From Pseudarthrobacter sp. NamE5 (GTDB lineage Bacteria; Actinomycetota; Actinomycetes; Actinomycetales; Micrococcaceae), in the NCBI RefSeq assembly GCF_005796225.1, contig NZ_VAHO01000002.1:1-64000 (forward strand): a DNA stretch of 64,000 bases, read 5' to 3'. Of this stretch, positions 34,164 to 43,119 are shown piece by piece. Both the position numbers and the translations under genes were made by a program. Positions within the stretch are counted from its first letter, which is position 1; each line of letters starts with the position of its first letter. Under the pieces are notes generated by a model, which had not been told where the DNA came from, made no database searches, and saw only the letters and a list, made by a program, of their open reading frames with translations.

Positions 34164-35156
34164 ATGCGCATCCTGGTCCTGGGCGGCACCGCCTTCCTGT
34201 CAGCAGAAATAGTCCGCCAGGCGGTGGCAGCCGGTCACCAGGTCACGTGCCTGGCCCGGGGCTCCGCGGCTGAACCACCGGCAGGGGCGGTGTGGCTCAA
34301 GGCCGACCGTGCATCGGGCGGTATTGCCTATGCGGGTGCCGGCGGCGAGTGGGACGAAGTGGTGGATGTCGCCCGGGATCCGGTGCCCGCCATCCAGGCG
34401 CTGGAAGCCCTTTCGGACCGGGCGGCCCACTGGACCTTCGTGTCCAGCTGCTCCGTGTACGCCGATGCATCGGTTCCCGGGGCGGCTGAGGAAGCCGCAC
34501 TCCTTCCGCAGCTTGCCCCCGGGCAGCCGTCAACGCCGGAGAATTACGGCGAGTCGAAGGTTGCGATCGAGGAAGCCACGCTACGGGCTGCAGCCGGGAA
34601 GGCACATCTGTGCCGGGCCGGACTCATTGGCGGCCCCGGCGACGGTTCGGACCGCTACGGCTACTGGCCGGGTCGTTTTGCCAGGGACGGCCTGCCGGTC
34701 ATTGTGCCGGCCATCGACAACAGCCCGGTCCAGGTTATTGATGTACGTGACCTCGCCGCCTGGATCCTGCTGGCAGCTGGGAGGCAGCTTGCCGGGCCGG
34801 CGAATGCGCTGGGTGAGCAGGTGGCTTTTGGCGCGTACATCGCGGCTTCCCGCGCTGCCGCCGGCCATGAGGGTGAGGCCCTTCCGGCGGAGGCGGACTG
34901 GCTCGCGGACCAGGGCGTCGGCTACTGGGCAGGCCAGGATTCGCTGCCGCTGTGGCTCCCGCCGGCGCACGGCGGCTTCATGGCACGAAGCAACCGGGCC
35001 GCCGTCGGCGCCGGCCTGCAGCTCCGGCCGTGGCAGGAAACGCTGGCGGACACCCTGGCGGACGAACGCCGCCGCGGTCTGGACCGGCCCCGAAAAGCCG
35101 GGCTGACCCCGGAAACCGAGGCAAAGCTCGTTGCGCTCCTGCGAGCGGGAGCCTAA
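34164..35156 (+). CDS. NAD-dependent epimerase/dehydratase family protein
   Basis: A 330-residue short-chain Rossmann protein. MRILVLGGTAFLSAEIVRQAV is a variant GxxGxxG loop (GGTAFLS), with SSCSVYA for the catalytic Ser and NYGESKVAIEE for the Tyr-x-x-x-Lys pair. The family includes reductases and isoflavone-reductase-like enzymes, and the substrate cannot be predicted. It is divergent from mscS-glbO and convergent with osmC. No membrane segment. Confidence 0.85.
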   Translation: MRILVLGGTAFLSAEIVRQAVAAGHQVTCLARGSAAEPPAGAVWLKADRASGGIAYAGAGGEWDEVVDVARDPVPAIQALEALSDRAAHWTFVSSCSVYADASVPGAAEEAALLPQLAPGQPSTPENYGESKVAIEEATLRAAAGKAHLCRAGLIGGPGDGSDRYGYWPGRFARDGLPVIVPAIDNSPVQVIDVRDLAAWILLAAGRQLAGPANALGEQVAFGAYIAASRAAAGHEGEALPAEADWLADQGVGYWAGQDSLPLWLPPAHGGFMARSNRAAVGAGLQLRPWQETLADTLADERRRGLDRPRKAGLTPETEAKLVALLRAGA

Positions 35157-35166
35157 ACGGTGAGCG

Positions 35167-35646
35167 CTACAGCCCGCCAACCACCGTCTGCGGCTGGTGC
35201 TCCACCGGAAAGTTGACGCTGCGGGCAATGAAGCACAGCAGGTTCGCCTCATGGTGCATCTGCCCGGCCAGCTCAAGGTGGTCCGCGTTCGTCACCGTCA
35301 CCTGCGGGCGCAGCGTCACGCGCTCGAACTGGCCGCTTCCGTCCCGGTTCAGCCTCATGATTCCGGAGGCGTCGTCGCGGTATTCCGTCACCACCACCCC
35401 GTGCTTCACGGCCACGTGCAGGAACGAGAGCATGTGGCACTGTGCCAGAGCGGCCAGGAGCAGCTGTTCCGGGTTGTAGCGCTCCTTGTCACCGTGGAAG
35501 GTGGGGTCCGCGGAGCCCTTGAGCACCGGCAGTCCGGGAACCAGGATGTCGTGGTCCCGGGAATAGCCGCGGTAGGACAAGGTCCCGGCACCCAGGTTTC
35601 CCGTCCACTGGACCGCCAGCGCATACTGATGTTCACCCAGGCCCAT
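35167..35646 (-). CDS. OsmC-family peroxiredoxin-like protein
   Basis: A 159-residue hydroperoxide reductase of the OsmC/Ohr fold. The two redox cysteines are in LLAALAQCHMLSFLH and ANLLCFIARSVNFP, and NPEQLLLAALAQC is the standard helix. ALAVQWTGNLGAGTLSYRGY is the usual N-terminal beta segment. Its start lies 9 bp after the pepN stop on the same strand, so pepN and this gene may be cotranscribed. Confidence 0.9.
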   Translation of the reverse strand: MGLGEHQYALAVQWTGNLGAGTLSYRGYSRDHDILVPGLPVLKGSADPTFHGDKERYNPEQLLLAALAQCHMLSFLHVAVKHGVVVTEYRDDASGIMRLNRDGSGQFERVTLRPQVTVTNADHLELAGQMHHEANLLCFIARSVNFPVEHQPQTVVGGL

Positions 35647-35655
35647 GCGTCCCGC

Positions 35656-38223
35656 CTACGCTTCGCCGGGAAGGACGTCGGCCGCTCGGGCCCGCAAAGC
35701 CCGGGCGACGGCGTCGCGGTTTTCCAGCATCATCCGCCGCAGCGCGGCGCTTGCGGGCGGAAGCGCCGCCAGGAAGCCGTCCGTCCGGTCAACGGTCGCC
35801 TGGGCGGTCAGCAGCGCGGGGTAAAGCCCGGCGACGATCTGCTGGGCCAGCGCGTGCGTGCGGTTCTCGACGATGCCGGGTACGGCCTCGAAGTACTTTT
35901 CGGCGTACGGCTCGAGGAGGGACCGGTCCAGCACCCGCATGAAGCCGGTGACGGCCGAACCCTGCAGGGCGTTGGAGAGCTCGCCCTTGACCACGATGGT
36001 CTCCCAAGCGGCCGCTTTCGCCTCCGGGGTGGGGAGGGCGGCTTTGGCCAGGGCAGCGGCGTTCTGCCCGCTGGAGGTGTTGTCGCGGGCGAGTTCGGCG
36101 TCGATGCCGTCCTGTCCCATCCGTCCGCCGGCAACCAGGGACGCCACCAGCTCCCACCGCAGGTCCTGGTCCACAGCCAGCCCGTCCAGCGACAGCGAAC
36201 CATCGAGCAGCCCGGCCACCCTGTCCAGCTGGGACGTGCTGCGCGCCAGCAGCGCGAAGGACTTAACGAACTGCAGCTGGGCGTCAGAGCCGCCGGGAAC
36301 CGCGGACGCGAGGTCCCAGAGGCTGTCCACTGCCGCCACCGTTGTTGCTTCGCGGTGTTCCTCAGCCACGTAGAAGTTTAGCGCGGTGGCCAGCTGGCGG
36401 AGCTGGACCAGGATCACGGAGGAGTCGGACTCTGCGCCCACATTGGCCAGGATCAGTTCCACGTACTTCCGCGCCGGGGTCTCCCCGTCCCTGGCAGCGT
36501 CCCACGCTGAGTTCCACACAAGTGTCCTGGGCAGGCTCTGGCCGAAGTCCTTCAGGTGCGCCGTTGCTGTCGCCAGCGATTTTTCGTCCAGCCGCACCTT
36601 CGCGTAGGCAAGGTCGTCGTCATTGACCAGGACCAGGTCCGGCTGGGCCATGCCCACCAGCGCAGGCACCTCAGTGCGTCCGCCGTCGACGTCCAGTTCC
36701 TCCCGGTGCACCCGCTCAAGCCTGCCGGCGCCGGTGAGATGGTAGAACCCCACCGCAAGGCGGTGCGGACGGATGGTGGGCCACTCGTCCACGGCGGACT
36801 GCAGGATCGAAAAGGAAGTGAACCGGCCCCCGCCGTCCACCTCGAACTCCGGCTTGAACGTGTTGACGCCGGCGGTTTCCAGCCACTGCCGACCCCAGCT
36901 GTCCAGGTCGCGGCCGCTGGCCTTTTCCAGCTCCACCAGCAGGTCGCTGAGTTCGGTGTTCTGCCAGGAATGCTTGGCGAAGTACTCGCGCACGCCGGCC
37001 ATGAACTGCTCCGGACCCACCCATGCCACCAGTTGGCGTAGCACCGAAGCGCCCTTGGCGTAGGTGATCCCGTCGAAATTGACCTCCACGTCCTGCAGGT
37101 CGTTGATCTCCGCGAAGATCGGATGGGTGGTGGGCAGCTGGTCCTGGCGGTAGGCCCAGGACTTTTCCACGGAGGCGAACGTGGTCCAGGCGCTGGTGAA
37201 GGACGTGGCCTCCACCGCGGCGAGGTGTGACATGTACTCGGCGAAGGACTCGTTAAGCCACAGGTCATTCCACCAGCGCATGGTCACCAGGTCGCCGAAC
37301 CACATGTGCGCCAGCTCGTGCAGCACCGTAATGGCGCGGCGCTCTATCTGGGCATGTGGGACCTTGCTGCGGAAGACGTAGCCTTCCAGGATGGTCACGG
37401 CCCCGGCGTTTTCCATGGCGCCGGCGTTGAATTCCGGCACGAAGAGCTGGTCGTATTTCTCGAACGGGTAGGGGCAGCCGAACTGGGCCTCGAAGAATCT
37501 AAAGCCCTGCCGGGTCAGCTCGAAGATGTTGTCCGCGTCCAGGTACTGCATCAGCGACCTGCGCGCGAAAACCCCCAGCGGGACGGTCCTGCCGTCCGAA
37601 CTGGCCACTTCACTGCGCACCGCCTGGTACGGGCCGGCGATCAGGGCGGTGACATAGGAGGAGAGCCGCGGGGTGGGGGAGAAGGTCCAGACGGAGCGCG
37701 CGGCGCCGTCGCTGCCCGGCGTGGTTTCCTGCGGCGCCGGGGTGGGGGAGTTGGAGATGACGTCCCAGTGCGAGGGCGCCGTGACGGTGAACGCAAAGGT
37801 TGCCTTAAGATCTGGCTGTTCGAAGACGGCGAACATCCGGCGTGAGTCCGGAACCTCGAACTGGGTATAGAGGTAGACCTCGCCGTCCACCGGGTCCACG
37901 AAGCGGTGCAGGCCCTCGCCGGTGTTCATGTAGGGCGCATCCGCCACGACGGTCAGCTCGTTATGCTCCGCAAGCTCCGGCAGCTGGATCCTGACGCCGT
38001 CCGCCACCGTGGCAGGGTCAAGGCTCCGGCCGTTCAGGGTGACGCTGTGCACCGCCCGCGTCACGGCATCGATGAAAGTGGAGGAGCCTGGCCTGGCGCT
38101 GAACTTTACCGTGGTGGTGCTGCCAAAGACGTCCCCGCCGCGGGTGAGGTCCAGGTTGACGTTGTAGGACTCGACGGCGATCGTTTCGGCACGTTCACGG
38201 GCTTCGGCGCGCGTCAGATTCAT
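35656..38223 (-). CDS. pepN: Aminopeptidase N (M1 family)
   Basis: Releases N-terminal residues from peptides in the cytosol. The 855-residue actinobacterial enzyme has the exopeptidase motif NAGAMENAGAVTI and the zinc site HELAHMWFGD with the third ligand in NESFAEYMSHL, 18-19 residues on. The C-terminal ERAP1-like helical domain is complete. The start at 38223 (MNLTRAEARERAETIAVESY) matches homologues. The frame continues 37 residues further upstream without support. In mycobacteria pepN is near glbO and rpiB, as seen here. Confidence 0.95.
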   Translation of the reverse strand: MNLTRAEARERAETIAVESYNVNLDLTRGGDVFGSTTTVKFSARPGSSTFIDAVTRAVHSVTLNGRSLDPATVADGVRIQLPELAEHNELTVVADAPYMNTGEGLHRFVDPVDGEVYLYTQFEVPDSRRMFAVFEQPDLKATFAFTVTAPSHWDVISNSPTPAPQETTPGSDGAARSVWTFSPTPRLSSYVTALIAGPYQAVRSEVASSDGRTVPLGVFARRSLMQYLDADNIFELTRQGFRFFEAQFGCPYPFEKYDQLFVPEFNAGAMENAGAVTILEGYVFRSKVPHAQIERRAITVLHELAHMWFGDLVTMRWWNDLWLNESFAEYMSHLAAVEATSFTSAWTTFASVEKSWAYRQDQLPTTHPIFAEINDLQDVEVNFDGITYAKGASVLRQLVAWVGPEQFMAGVREYFAKHSWQNTELSDLLVELEKASGRDLDSWGRQWLETAGVNTFKPEFEVDGGGRFTSFSILQSAVDEWPTIRPHRLAVGFYHLTGAGRLERVHREELDVDGGRTEVPALVGMAQPDLVLVNDDDLAYAKVRLDEKSLATATAHLKDFGQSLPRTLVWNSAWDAARDGETPARKYVELILANVGAESDSSVILVQLRQLATALNFYVAEEHREATTVAAVDSLWDLASAVPGGSDAQLQFVKSFALLARSTSQLDRVAGLLDGSLSLDGLAVDQDLRWELVASLVAGGRMGQDGIDAELARDNTSSGQNAAALAKAALPTPEAKAAAWETIVVKGELSNALQGSAVTGFMRVLDRSLLEPYAEKYFEAVPGIVENRTHALAQQIVAGLYPALLTAQATVDRTDGFLAALPPASAALRRMMLENRDAVARALRARAADVLPGEA

Positions 38224-38390
38224 ACCTGGCAAAGTGGGGCCTCCAGAAAGCTTGCGTCTGCCGGCTGGCGGTTCCCAGCGGCGGCTCTGATCATTCTTGC
38301 ATTCCAGCACCCCCTGGCAAGTAGCGCGGCGCACAGTGGGTAGGGGAAAAGGTAGGAATCGAGGGGCAGCGGCGGGAGTAGCGTTAGATC

Positions 38391-39410
38391 ATGGGCAAGT
38401 TCATGGAATCGGTGGACAGCAAGGCCCTGCGTTTTGTTGCGGGCTTTCCGGTGGTTGTGGCGGCAGCCTTCGTGGTCTGCGCCTTCCTTCTGCGCCCGGA
38501 CCTTCCCGAGCCGCTCGCCGTCCGCTGGACGGACGACGGCGGTGCCTCCTTTGCGCCCTTCGGCGCCTATGTCAGCGTGGGCGCCGTGATGATCGTGGCC
38601 GCCGGATGGCTGGTCCTCTACCAGGCGGTGCCCATCAACAGGCCTGTCCTGATGCGCCGGATCATGATGGGATCCGGGCTGTTCGTCACCCTTTTCGTCA
38701 CCACCGTACTCGCTGCAGGCCTCCTGGGGCAGACGGGACTGGCGGACGCCCGGGGATCACGGGTGGACACTACTGTCCTGGCACTGGGCAGCGGTGCGGC
38801 TGTGTCGCTGGGGGTGGTCATGTCTTTCGTCTTCAAGGCCGACGAGCAATGGTCGCCGGATGACGACCGGGCGCTCCAGCTCGCAATTGTCAGGGAAGCG
38901 GACCCGGACCTGGCGCGGGACAACATCCGGCTTTGGGTCCATGCGCGCAGCTCGGTGTTTGTCATGATCGCCATCGCGTCGCTGTTTCCCTCGGCGCTCA
39001 TCGCCATTGTGGTGCCGTGGCTCGGCGGGCTGCTCGTCGTCGCTGCCCTCGTGGGGGCGGCGTTCCTGTGCGCCCGCGTCAAGGCCGACCGGGCCGGCCT
39101 GAAAGTCCTGCTGGCGGGCCTCGTGCCGGTCATGAACGTCCCCGCAGGTGCCATTTCCGAGGCCACCGCGGCCGACGTCAAGGCTGCAGACTACGGCGGG
39201 TGGGGTTACCGGCACCACGACGGAACCGCAGCGATGCTCGTCAGCAGCGGCCCCGCCGTCGTCGTCAGCAAGACGGACGGCCAGCGCCTCGCGGTGAGCG
39301 GCGGCAGCCCGGCCTCGGCTGCCAGGCTCGCTGAAGTCCTGACCCGGGTCGCCGCCCGGGCGCGGCGGACGGGTGGCCCATCAGAAGCCCCCGGCCCACC
39401 CGAGTCCTAG
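38391..39410 (+). CDS. Membrane protein with DUF1648-like domain
   Basis: A 339-residue protein with about 5-6 hydrophobic helices (FPVVVAAAFVVCAFLL, VGAVMIVAAGWLVLY, GLFVTLFVTTVLAAG, FVMIAIASLFPSALIA, LVGAAFLC). The segment LPEPLAVRWTDDGGASFAPFG at about 35-55 matches the DUF1648 repeat of SdpI-type immunity proteins. The soluble C-terminal part has a GYRHHDGTAAMLVSSGPAVVV stretch found in actinobacterial DUF1648 proteins. Alternative ATG 38403 (MESVD) is possible. The role is unknown, with no SdpC-like toxin nearby. Confidence 0.75.
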   Translation: MGKFMESVDSKALRFVAGFPVVVAAAFVVCAFLLRPDLPEPLAVRWTDDGGASFAPFGAYVSVGAVMIVAAGWLVLYQAVPINRPVLMRRIMMGSGLFVTLFVTTVLAAGLLGQTGLADARGSRVDTTVLALGSGAAVSLGVVMSFVFKADEQWSPDDDRALQLAIVREADPDLARDNIRLWVHARSSVFVMIAIASLFPSALIAIVVPWLGGLLVVAALVGAAFLCARVKADRAGLKVLLAGLVPVMNVPAGAISEATAADVKAADYGGWGYRHHDGTAAMLVSSGPAVVVSKTDGQRLAVSGGSPASAARLAEVLTRVAARARRTGGPSEAPGPPES

Positions 39411-39490
39411 TATTCTTTACCGTGTTGTCCTGACCCTGCCTGCGCGCTACCGGCCGGCAGCCGGCGCCCCCAACCGAACGGATTCTTCTC

Positions 39491-39985
39491 GTGACTTCTT
39501 CCCCTGCCTTCCCGCGGGTCCACATTGCCACCGACCACGCTGGCATGGAGCTCAGCGCCCACCTGGTATCCCACCTGACTGCCAAGGGGTATGAAGTGGT
39601 GGACCACGGGCCCAAGGTTTACGACGCCCAGGACGACTACCCGTCCTTCTGTATCAACGCCGCCTTGGCAGTGGTCGCTGACCAGCAGGCAGGCGTCCAC
39701 GCCCTGGGCATCGTCCTCGGCGGCTCGGGCAACGGCGAGCAGATCGCGGCCAACAAGGTGAAGGGCGTCCGGGCTGCCTTGGCCTGGAACCACTCCACGG
39801 CCACCCTGGCCCGGGAACACAACGACGCGAACGTTGTCGCCGTCGGCGGCCGCCAGCACACGGTGGAGGAAGCCACCGAACTGATCGAAGCCTTCCTGAC
39901 GGAGCCGTTCAGCAACGACGAGCGCCATGTCCGCAGGATCGGCAAGATCGCCGCCTACGAAACCACCGGTGAGGTCATCGAGTAG
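39491..39985 (+). CDS. rpiB: Ribose-5-phosphate isomerase B
   Basis: Interconverts ribose 5-phosphate and ribulose 5-phosphate. The 164-residue protein has ATDHAGMELSAHLV (phosphate binding), VDHGP and the active-site loop VLGGSGNGEQIAANKVKGVRAAL. The Glu in SGNGE replaces the usual Cys base, as in mycobacterial RpiB. The GTG at 39491 is the start and the C-terminus has RHVRRIGKIAAYE. Its stop overlaps the next gene's GTG by one base. rpiB-nei order is shared with mycobacteria. Confidence 0.95.
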   Translation: MTSSPAFPRVHIATDHAGMELSAHLVSHLTAKGYEVVDHGPKVYDAQDDYPSFCINAALAVVADQQAGVHALGIVLGGSGNGEQIAANKVKGVRAALAWNHSTATLAREHNDANVVAVGGRQHTVEEATELIEAFLTEPFSNDERHVRRIGKIAAYETTGEVIE

Positions 39986-40935
39986 TGCCTGAAGGGCATT
40001 CCGTCCGGCGCCTGGCGCGGCAGTTCGGCGACGTTTTCACCGGCCGGCAGCTCGCCGTGTCCAGTCCGCAGGGCAGGTTCAGCGCGGGGGCGGCGCTCCT
40101 GGACGGACACACGATGGTGGCCGCCGAAGCCCACGGAAAACACCTCTTCCTGCACTTCGACAACGCCCTGGTACTGCACGTCCACCTGGGCCTCTATGGA
40201 GCCTGGAGCTTTGGCGGCGACGGCACCTTCACCGGGTCCTCCAGCATTGGCGCGCCGCGGCGGGTGGGGGAGCGGGAGAGCTTTGCGGAGGAGGATGACG
40301 GCGGCGCCCCCTACGCCGGACCGCCCGCCCCTGTGGGCGCGGTCCGGGTGCGGCTGGCCTCGGGCAACGGCTGGGCGGACCTCCGCGGCGCCACCACCTG
40401 CGAGACGATCACCGGCGCCGAGGCCCAGGCGGTGCTGGCGCGGCTCGGCCCCGACCCCCTGCGGAACCTTCGCGGCGACGCCGGCCGCTTCACCCGGAAC
40501 TTGCAGCGCCGCAACGTCCCTGTGGCCGCACTGCTGATGGACCAGAAGATCATTGCCGGCGTCGGCAATGTCTACCGCGCAGAGGTTCTCTTTCGCCAGC
40601 GCCTTGACCCCTGGCTGCCCGGAACCGCCCTGCCTGACACCTCCGCGCGGAAGCTGTGGCGCGACGTCGTCAGCGTCATGAACGACGGCGTGGCCCACGG
40701 CAGGATCATCACCACGCCGCCTAAGTACTGGACGCTCGATGGCACCACGGCCGCCAGGGCGTCTGCCGCCGGACTGCCCGTCCCGCCCATAAGCGAAAGC
40801 TTCCCGGCGCGGGATGACGCCCATTACGTGTACAAGCGGCAGGGGCTGCCGTGCCGTGTCTGCCGCACGACTGTACTGACCGCGGAGCTGGCGGGACGCA
40901 ACCTCTACTGGTGCCCTTACTGCCAGCAGCAGTAG
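39985..40935 (+). CDS. Fpg/Nei family DNA glycosylase (Nei2-like)
   Basis: Base-excision enzyme that removes oxidised bases and cleaves the abasic site. The 316-residue protein starts PEGHSVRR after Met removal, giving the catalytic Pro and Glu. The helix-two-turn-helix VPVAALLMDQKIIAGVGNVYRAEVLF and the zinc finger CRVCRTTVLTAELAGRNLYWCPYC are intact. An insert in the middle (RRVGERESFAEEDDGGAPYA) is low complexity. The GTG overlaps rpiB's stop. A 19-bp tandem repeat follows the gene. Confidence 0.92.
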   Translation: MPEGHSVRRLARQFGDVFTGRQLAVSSPQGRFSAGAALLDGHTMVAAEAHGKHLFLHFDNALVLHVHLGLYGAWSFGGDGTFTGSSSIGAPRRVGERESFAEEDDGGAPYAGPPAPVGAVRVRLASGNGWADLRGATTCETITGAEAQAVLARLGPDPLRNLRGDAGRFTRNLQRRNVPVAALLMDQKIIAGVGNVYRAEVLFRQRLDPWLPGTALPDTSARKLWRDVVSVMNDGVAHGRIITTPPKYWTLDGTTAARASAAGLPVPPISESFPARDDAHYVYKRQGLPCRVCRTTVLTAELAGRNLYWCPYCQQQ

Positions 40936-40963
40936 CAGGGCTGCGTGCCTGGGCGGGGCGCTG

Positions 40964-41016
40964 GCAGGGCACTTCGGCGCTCGCAGGGCACTTCGGCGCT
41001 CGCAGGGCACTTCGGC
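40964..41016. repeat. Three-copy tandem repeat of a 19-bp unit
   Basis: GCAGGGCACTTCGGCGCTC occurs at 40964-40982 and 40983-41001. A third, partial copy at 41002-41016 reads GCAGGGCACTTCGGC. It is non-coding, directly downstream of the glycosylase gene. Copy number may vary between strains. Confidence 0.9.
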
Positions 41017-41097
41017 ACGGACACGCCGCCCGTCGTCCGGAATTACTGCTGTGGCGCCGCCAAAATCCCCTGGACGGCCTGCTGGGCAGATTAAGCC

Positions 41098-41127
41098 AAG
41101 AAAGCCCCTCAACTGAGGGGCTTTCTT
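41098..41127. terminator. Terminator near tRNA-Gly
   Basis: AAGAAAGCCCCTC pairs with GAGGGGCTTTCTT across an AACT loop. The A and T runs allow use on both strands. It ends the tRNA-Gly transcript (minus) and possibly the plus transcript from nei. Confidence 0.88.
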
Positions 41128-41132
41128 GTTCG

Positions 41133-41206
41133 TGGAGGGGACGACGGGAATCGAACCCGCGTAATCAGTTTGGAAGACTGAGGCTTTACCATTAAGCTAC
41201 GTCCCC
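41133..41206 (-). tRNA. tRNA-Gly (TCC anticodon)
   Basis: Acceptor GGGGACG pairs with CGTCCCC. The anticodon stem TCAGT/ACTGA encloses CTTCCAA, anticodon TCC. The 3' CCA is encoded at 41133-41135. Confidence 0.95.
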
Positions 41207-41348
41207 GGAAGAAGCTGCATCTGCAATATTAGCAGGCCGGCAACTTCGGGCTGGCTGTCCAAGCCGGATACAACTAAACCTAATCCATGGCCTACGTGTC
41301 AAATGTGCAAACACGGCGCGTATCACCGTAGACTTGCCTGTGCACTAA

Positions 41349-41423
41349 CGGGGTGTAGCTCAGCTTGGCTAGAGCGCCTGCTTTGGGAGCAGGAAGTCGC
41401 AGGTTCAAATCCTGTCACCCCGA
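41349..41423 (+). tRNA. tRNA-Pro (TGG anticodon)
   Basis: Acceptor CGGGGTG pairs with CACCCCG, ending with discriminator A at 41423. The anticodon stem CCTGC/GCAGG encloses TTTGGGA, anticodon TGG. CCA is not encoded. It is the first feature of the plus-strand tig region. Confidence 0.95.
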
Positions 41424-41504
41424 CTCTGCGGCCCGGACCACTCGGCCCGGACAGAACATTGCGTTTGCAGAAACCCATCCCACAAACCCAGGAGTACTTA
41501 GACC

Positions 41505-42914
41505 GTGAAGAGCGCTGTCGAGAACCTCACCCCCACGCGGGTCAAGCTCAACGTTGAGGTTCCCTTTGAGGAACTGAAGCCCAGCATCGACTCGGCTTAC
41601 AAGACTGTTGCTTCGCAGATCCAGGTCCCTGGGTTCCGTAAGGGCAAGGTGCCCGCCAAGCTCATCGACCAGCGCGTCGGCCGCGGCTACGTTCTCGAGA
41701 CCGCCATCAACGATGGCCTCAACGGCTGGTACCAGGCGGCCGTGCAAGAGTCCGGCATCCGCCCGCTCAGCCGTCCCGAGGTTGAGATCACCGAGGTTCC
41801 GGACCCCTCCGCCACCGACGGCGGCCTGAAGTTCGCCGCCGAGGTTGACGTCCGCCCCGAGATCGAACTTCCGGACTACGCGGGCATCAAGGTTGAGGTT
41901 GCCGCCGCCCAGTCCTCCGAGGAAGACGTGGACAAGGCACTGGACGAACTGCGCGGCCGCTTCGGCACGCTCAAGTCCGTTGACCGTCCGGCCGCCGATG
42001 GCGACTTCCTCACCATCGACATCACCGCCACCATTGGCGGCGAAGAGGTTGACTCCGCTTCCGGCCTGTCCTACCAGGTGGGCGCCGGCACCATGCTCGA
42101 AGGCATGGACGAGGCCGTCACCGGCCTCAGCGCCGAAGAGGACGCCATCTTCAACACCACCCTGGTGGGTGGAGACCACGCCGGTGAAGCCGCGCAGGTC
42201 AAGGTAGTTGTGAAGGCCGTCAAGGAGCGCGAGCTCCCCGAGGCGAACGACGACTTCGCCCAGCTCGCATCCGAATTCGACACCCTTGCCGAACTCCGCG
42301 AAGACCTGGCCAAGCAGGCCGCCGACTCCAAAATCGTGGAGCAGGGCGTCGAAGCCCGCGACAAGGTCCTGGACAAGCTCGTTGAGCTGGTAGAGGTCCC
42401 CGTGCCGGATTCGGTCGTGGAAGAGCAGCTCGAAGCCCACTTCAAGGAGGGCAACGGCCACGGCGAGGGTGAGCACGACACCGAGGAGCACCGCGAAGAG
42501 GTCCGCGCCAACACCGCCCGTGCCTTCCAGAACGAAATCATCCTTGACGCTATCGCCGAGAAGGAAGAAGTCAACGTCAGCCAAAACGAGCTGATCGACT
42601 ACATCGTCACCACCGCCAGCCAGTACGGCATGGACCCCAACCAGTTCGCCCAGATCATTGATCAGAGCGGCCAGGTTCCCATGATGGTCTCCGAGGTCCG
42701 CCGCCGTAAGGCCCTGGCAGTTGTGCTGGGCCAGGCCGAGGTCACCGACACCGAGGGCAACACCGTTGACCTGAGCGACTTCGTACGCCCCGGCGGCGAG
42801 GAGGAAGCCCCGGCAGCCGAGCCCGTTGAGGCAGAGGCCGCTGACGCCGCCGCAGTCGAGGCAGAAGGTGCCCAGACCCCTGCCGGGGACGACAAGGCCG
42901 AGGCAAAGGCCTAG
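41505..42914 (+). CDS. tig: Trigger factor (ribosome-associated chaperone, peptidyl-prolyl isomerase)
   Basis: Binds nascent chains at the ribosome exit. The 469-residue protein has the ribosome-binding signature [13 protein letters not shown] (about 43-56), an FKBP-type PPIase domain ([17 protein letters not shown] to [15 protein letters not shown]) and a C-terminal chaperone arm. The tail ([20 protein letters not shown]) is a low-complexity acidic extension, common in actinobacteria. The GTG at 41505 is the start. It precedes clpP1-clpP2-clpX, an order shared with mycobacteria. Confidence 0.97.
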   Translation: MKSAVENLTPTRVKLNVEVPFEELKPSIDSAYKTVASQIQVPGFRKGKVPAKLIDQRVGRGYVLETAINDGLNGWYQAAVQESGIRPLSRPEVEITEVPDPSATDGGLKFAAEVDVRPEIELPDYAGIKVEVAAAQSSEEDVDKALDELRGRFGTLKSVDRPAADGDFLTIDITATIGGEEVDSASGLSYQVGAGTMLEGMDEAVTGLSAEEDAIFNTTLVGGDHAGEAAQVKVVVKAVKERELPEANDDFAQLASEFDTLAELREDLAKQAADSKIVEQGVEARDKVLDKLVELVEVPVPDSVVEEQLEAHFKEGNGHGEGEHDTEEHREEVRANTARAFQNEIILDAIAEKEEVNVSQNELIDYIVTTASQYGMDPNQFAQIIDQSGQVPMMVSEVRRRKALAVVLGQAEVTDTEGNTVDLSDFVRPGGEEEAPAAEPVEAEAADAAAVEAEGAQTPAGDDKAEAKA

Positions 42915-42935
42915 TCCCTCCGCGTTTGATGAACG

Positions 42936-42961
42936 GCCCCCGGATCCAATGATCCGGGGGC
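42936..42961 (+). terminator. Terminator after tig
   Basis: GCCCCCGGATC pairs with GATCCGGGGGC across a CAAT loop and is followed by TGTTTG. Confidence 0.8.
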
Positions 42962-43006
42962 TGTTTGCGTCTAACAGGGGCCCCGGTCCCTGTGCTTCAG
43001 CCGATC

Positions 43007-43023
43007 GTGCGCCGTCAGCGAAC
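43007..43023. promoter_or_regulatory. Candidate ClgR box upstream of clpP1
   Basis: GTGCGC-CGTCA-GCGAAC is a 17-bp inverted repeat. Read on the minus strand it is GTTCGC-N5-GCGCAC, close to the GTTCGC-N5-GCG motif reported for ClgR, the actinobacterial activator of clp genes. It lies 96 bp upstream of the clpP1 start. Confidence 0.6.
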
Positions 43024-43119
43024 AGCCGCAGGGGTGCGAACAAATTGCCGGTGAAACCGGTTAGTGTCCAAGTAGTGATTTTCAGTGATGTCACCGTCAC
43101 CAGCGAGAGGTAAGTAAAC

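Noticed and set aside
35197..36381. A 394-codon plus-strand open frame over osmC and pepN
   Set aside because: It overlaps two recognised genes on the minus strand and begins inside osmC. Its Gln/Val/Arg/Gly-rich translation has no motif.
38391..39410. The DUF1648-like membrane protein as an SdpI-type immunity protein of a toxin system
   Set aside because: No SdpC-like or other toxin gene is adjacent, and DUF1648 is present in many unrelated membrane proteins.
40964..41016. Direct repeats read as a CRISPR array
   Set aside because: The units are contiguous, with no spacer between them, and no cas gene is in the window. They are a plain tandem repeat.
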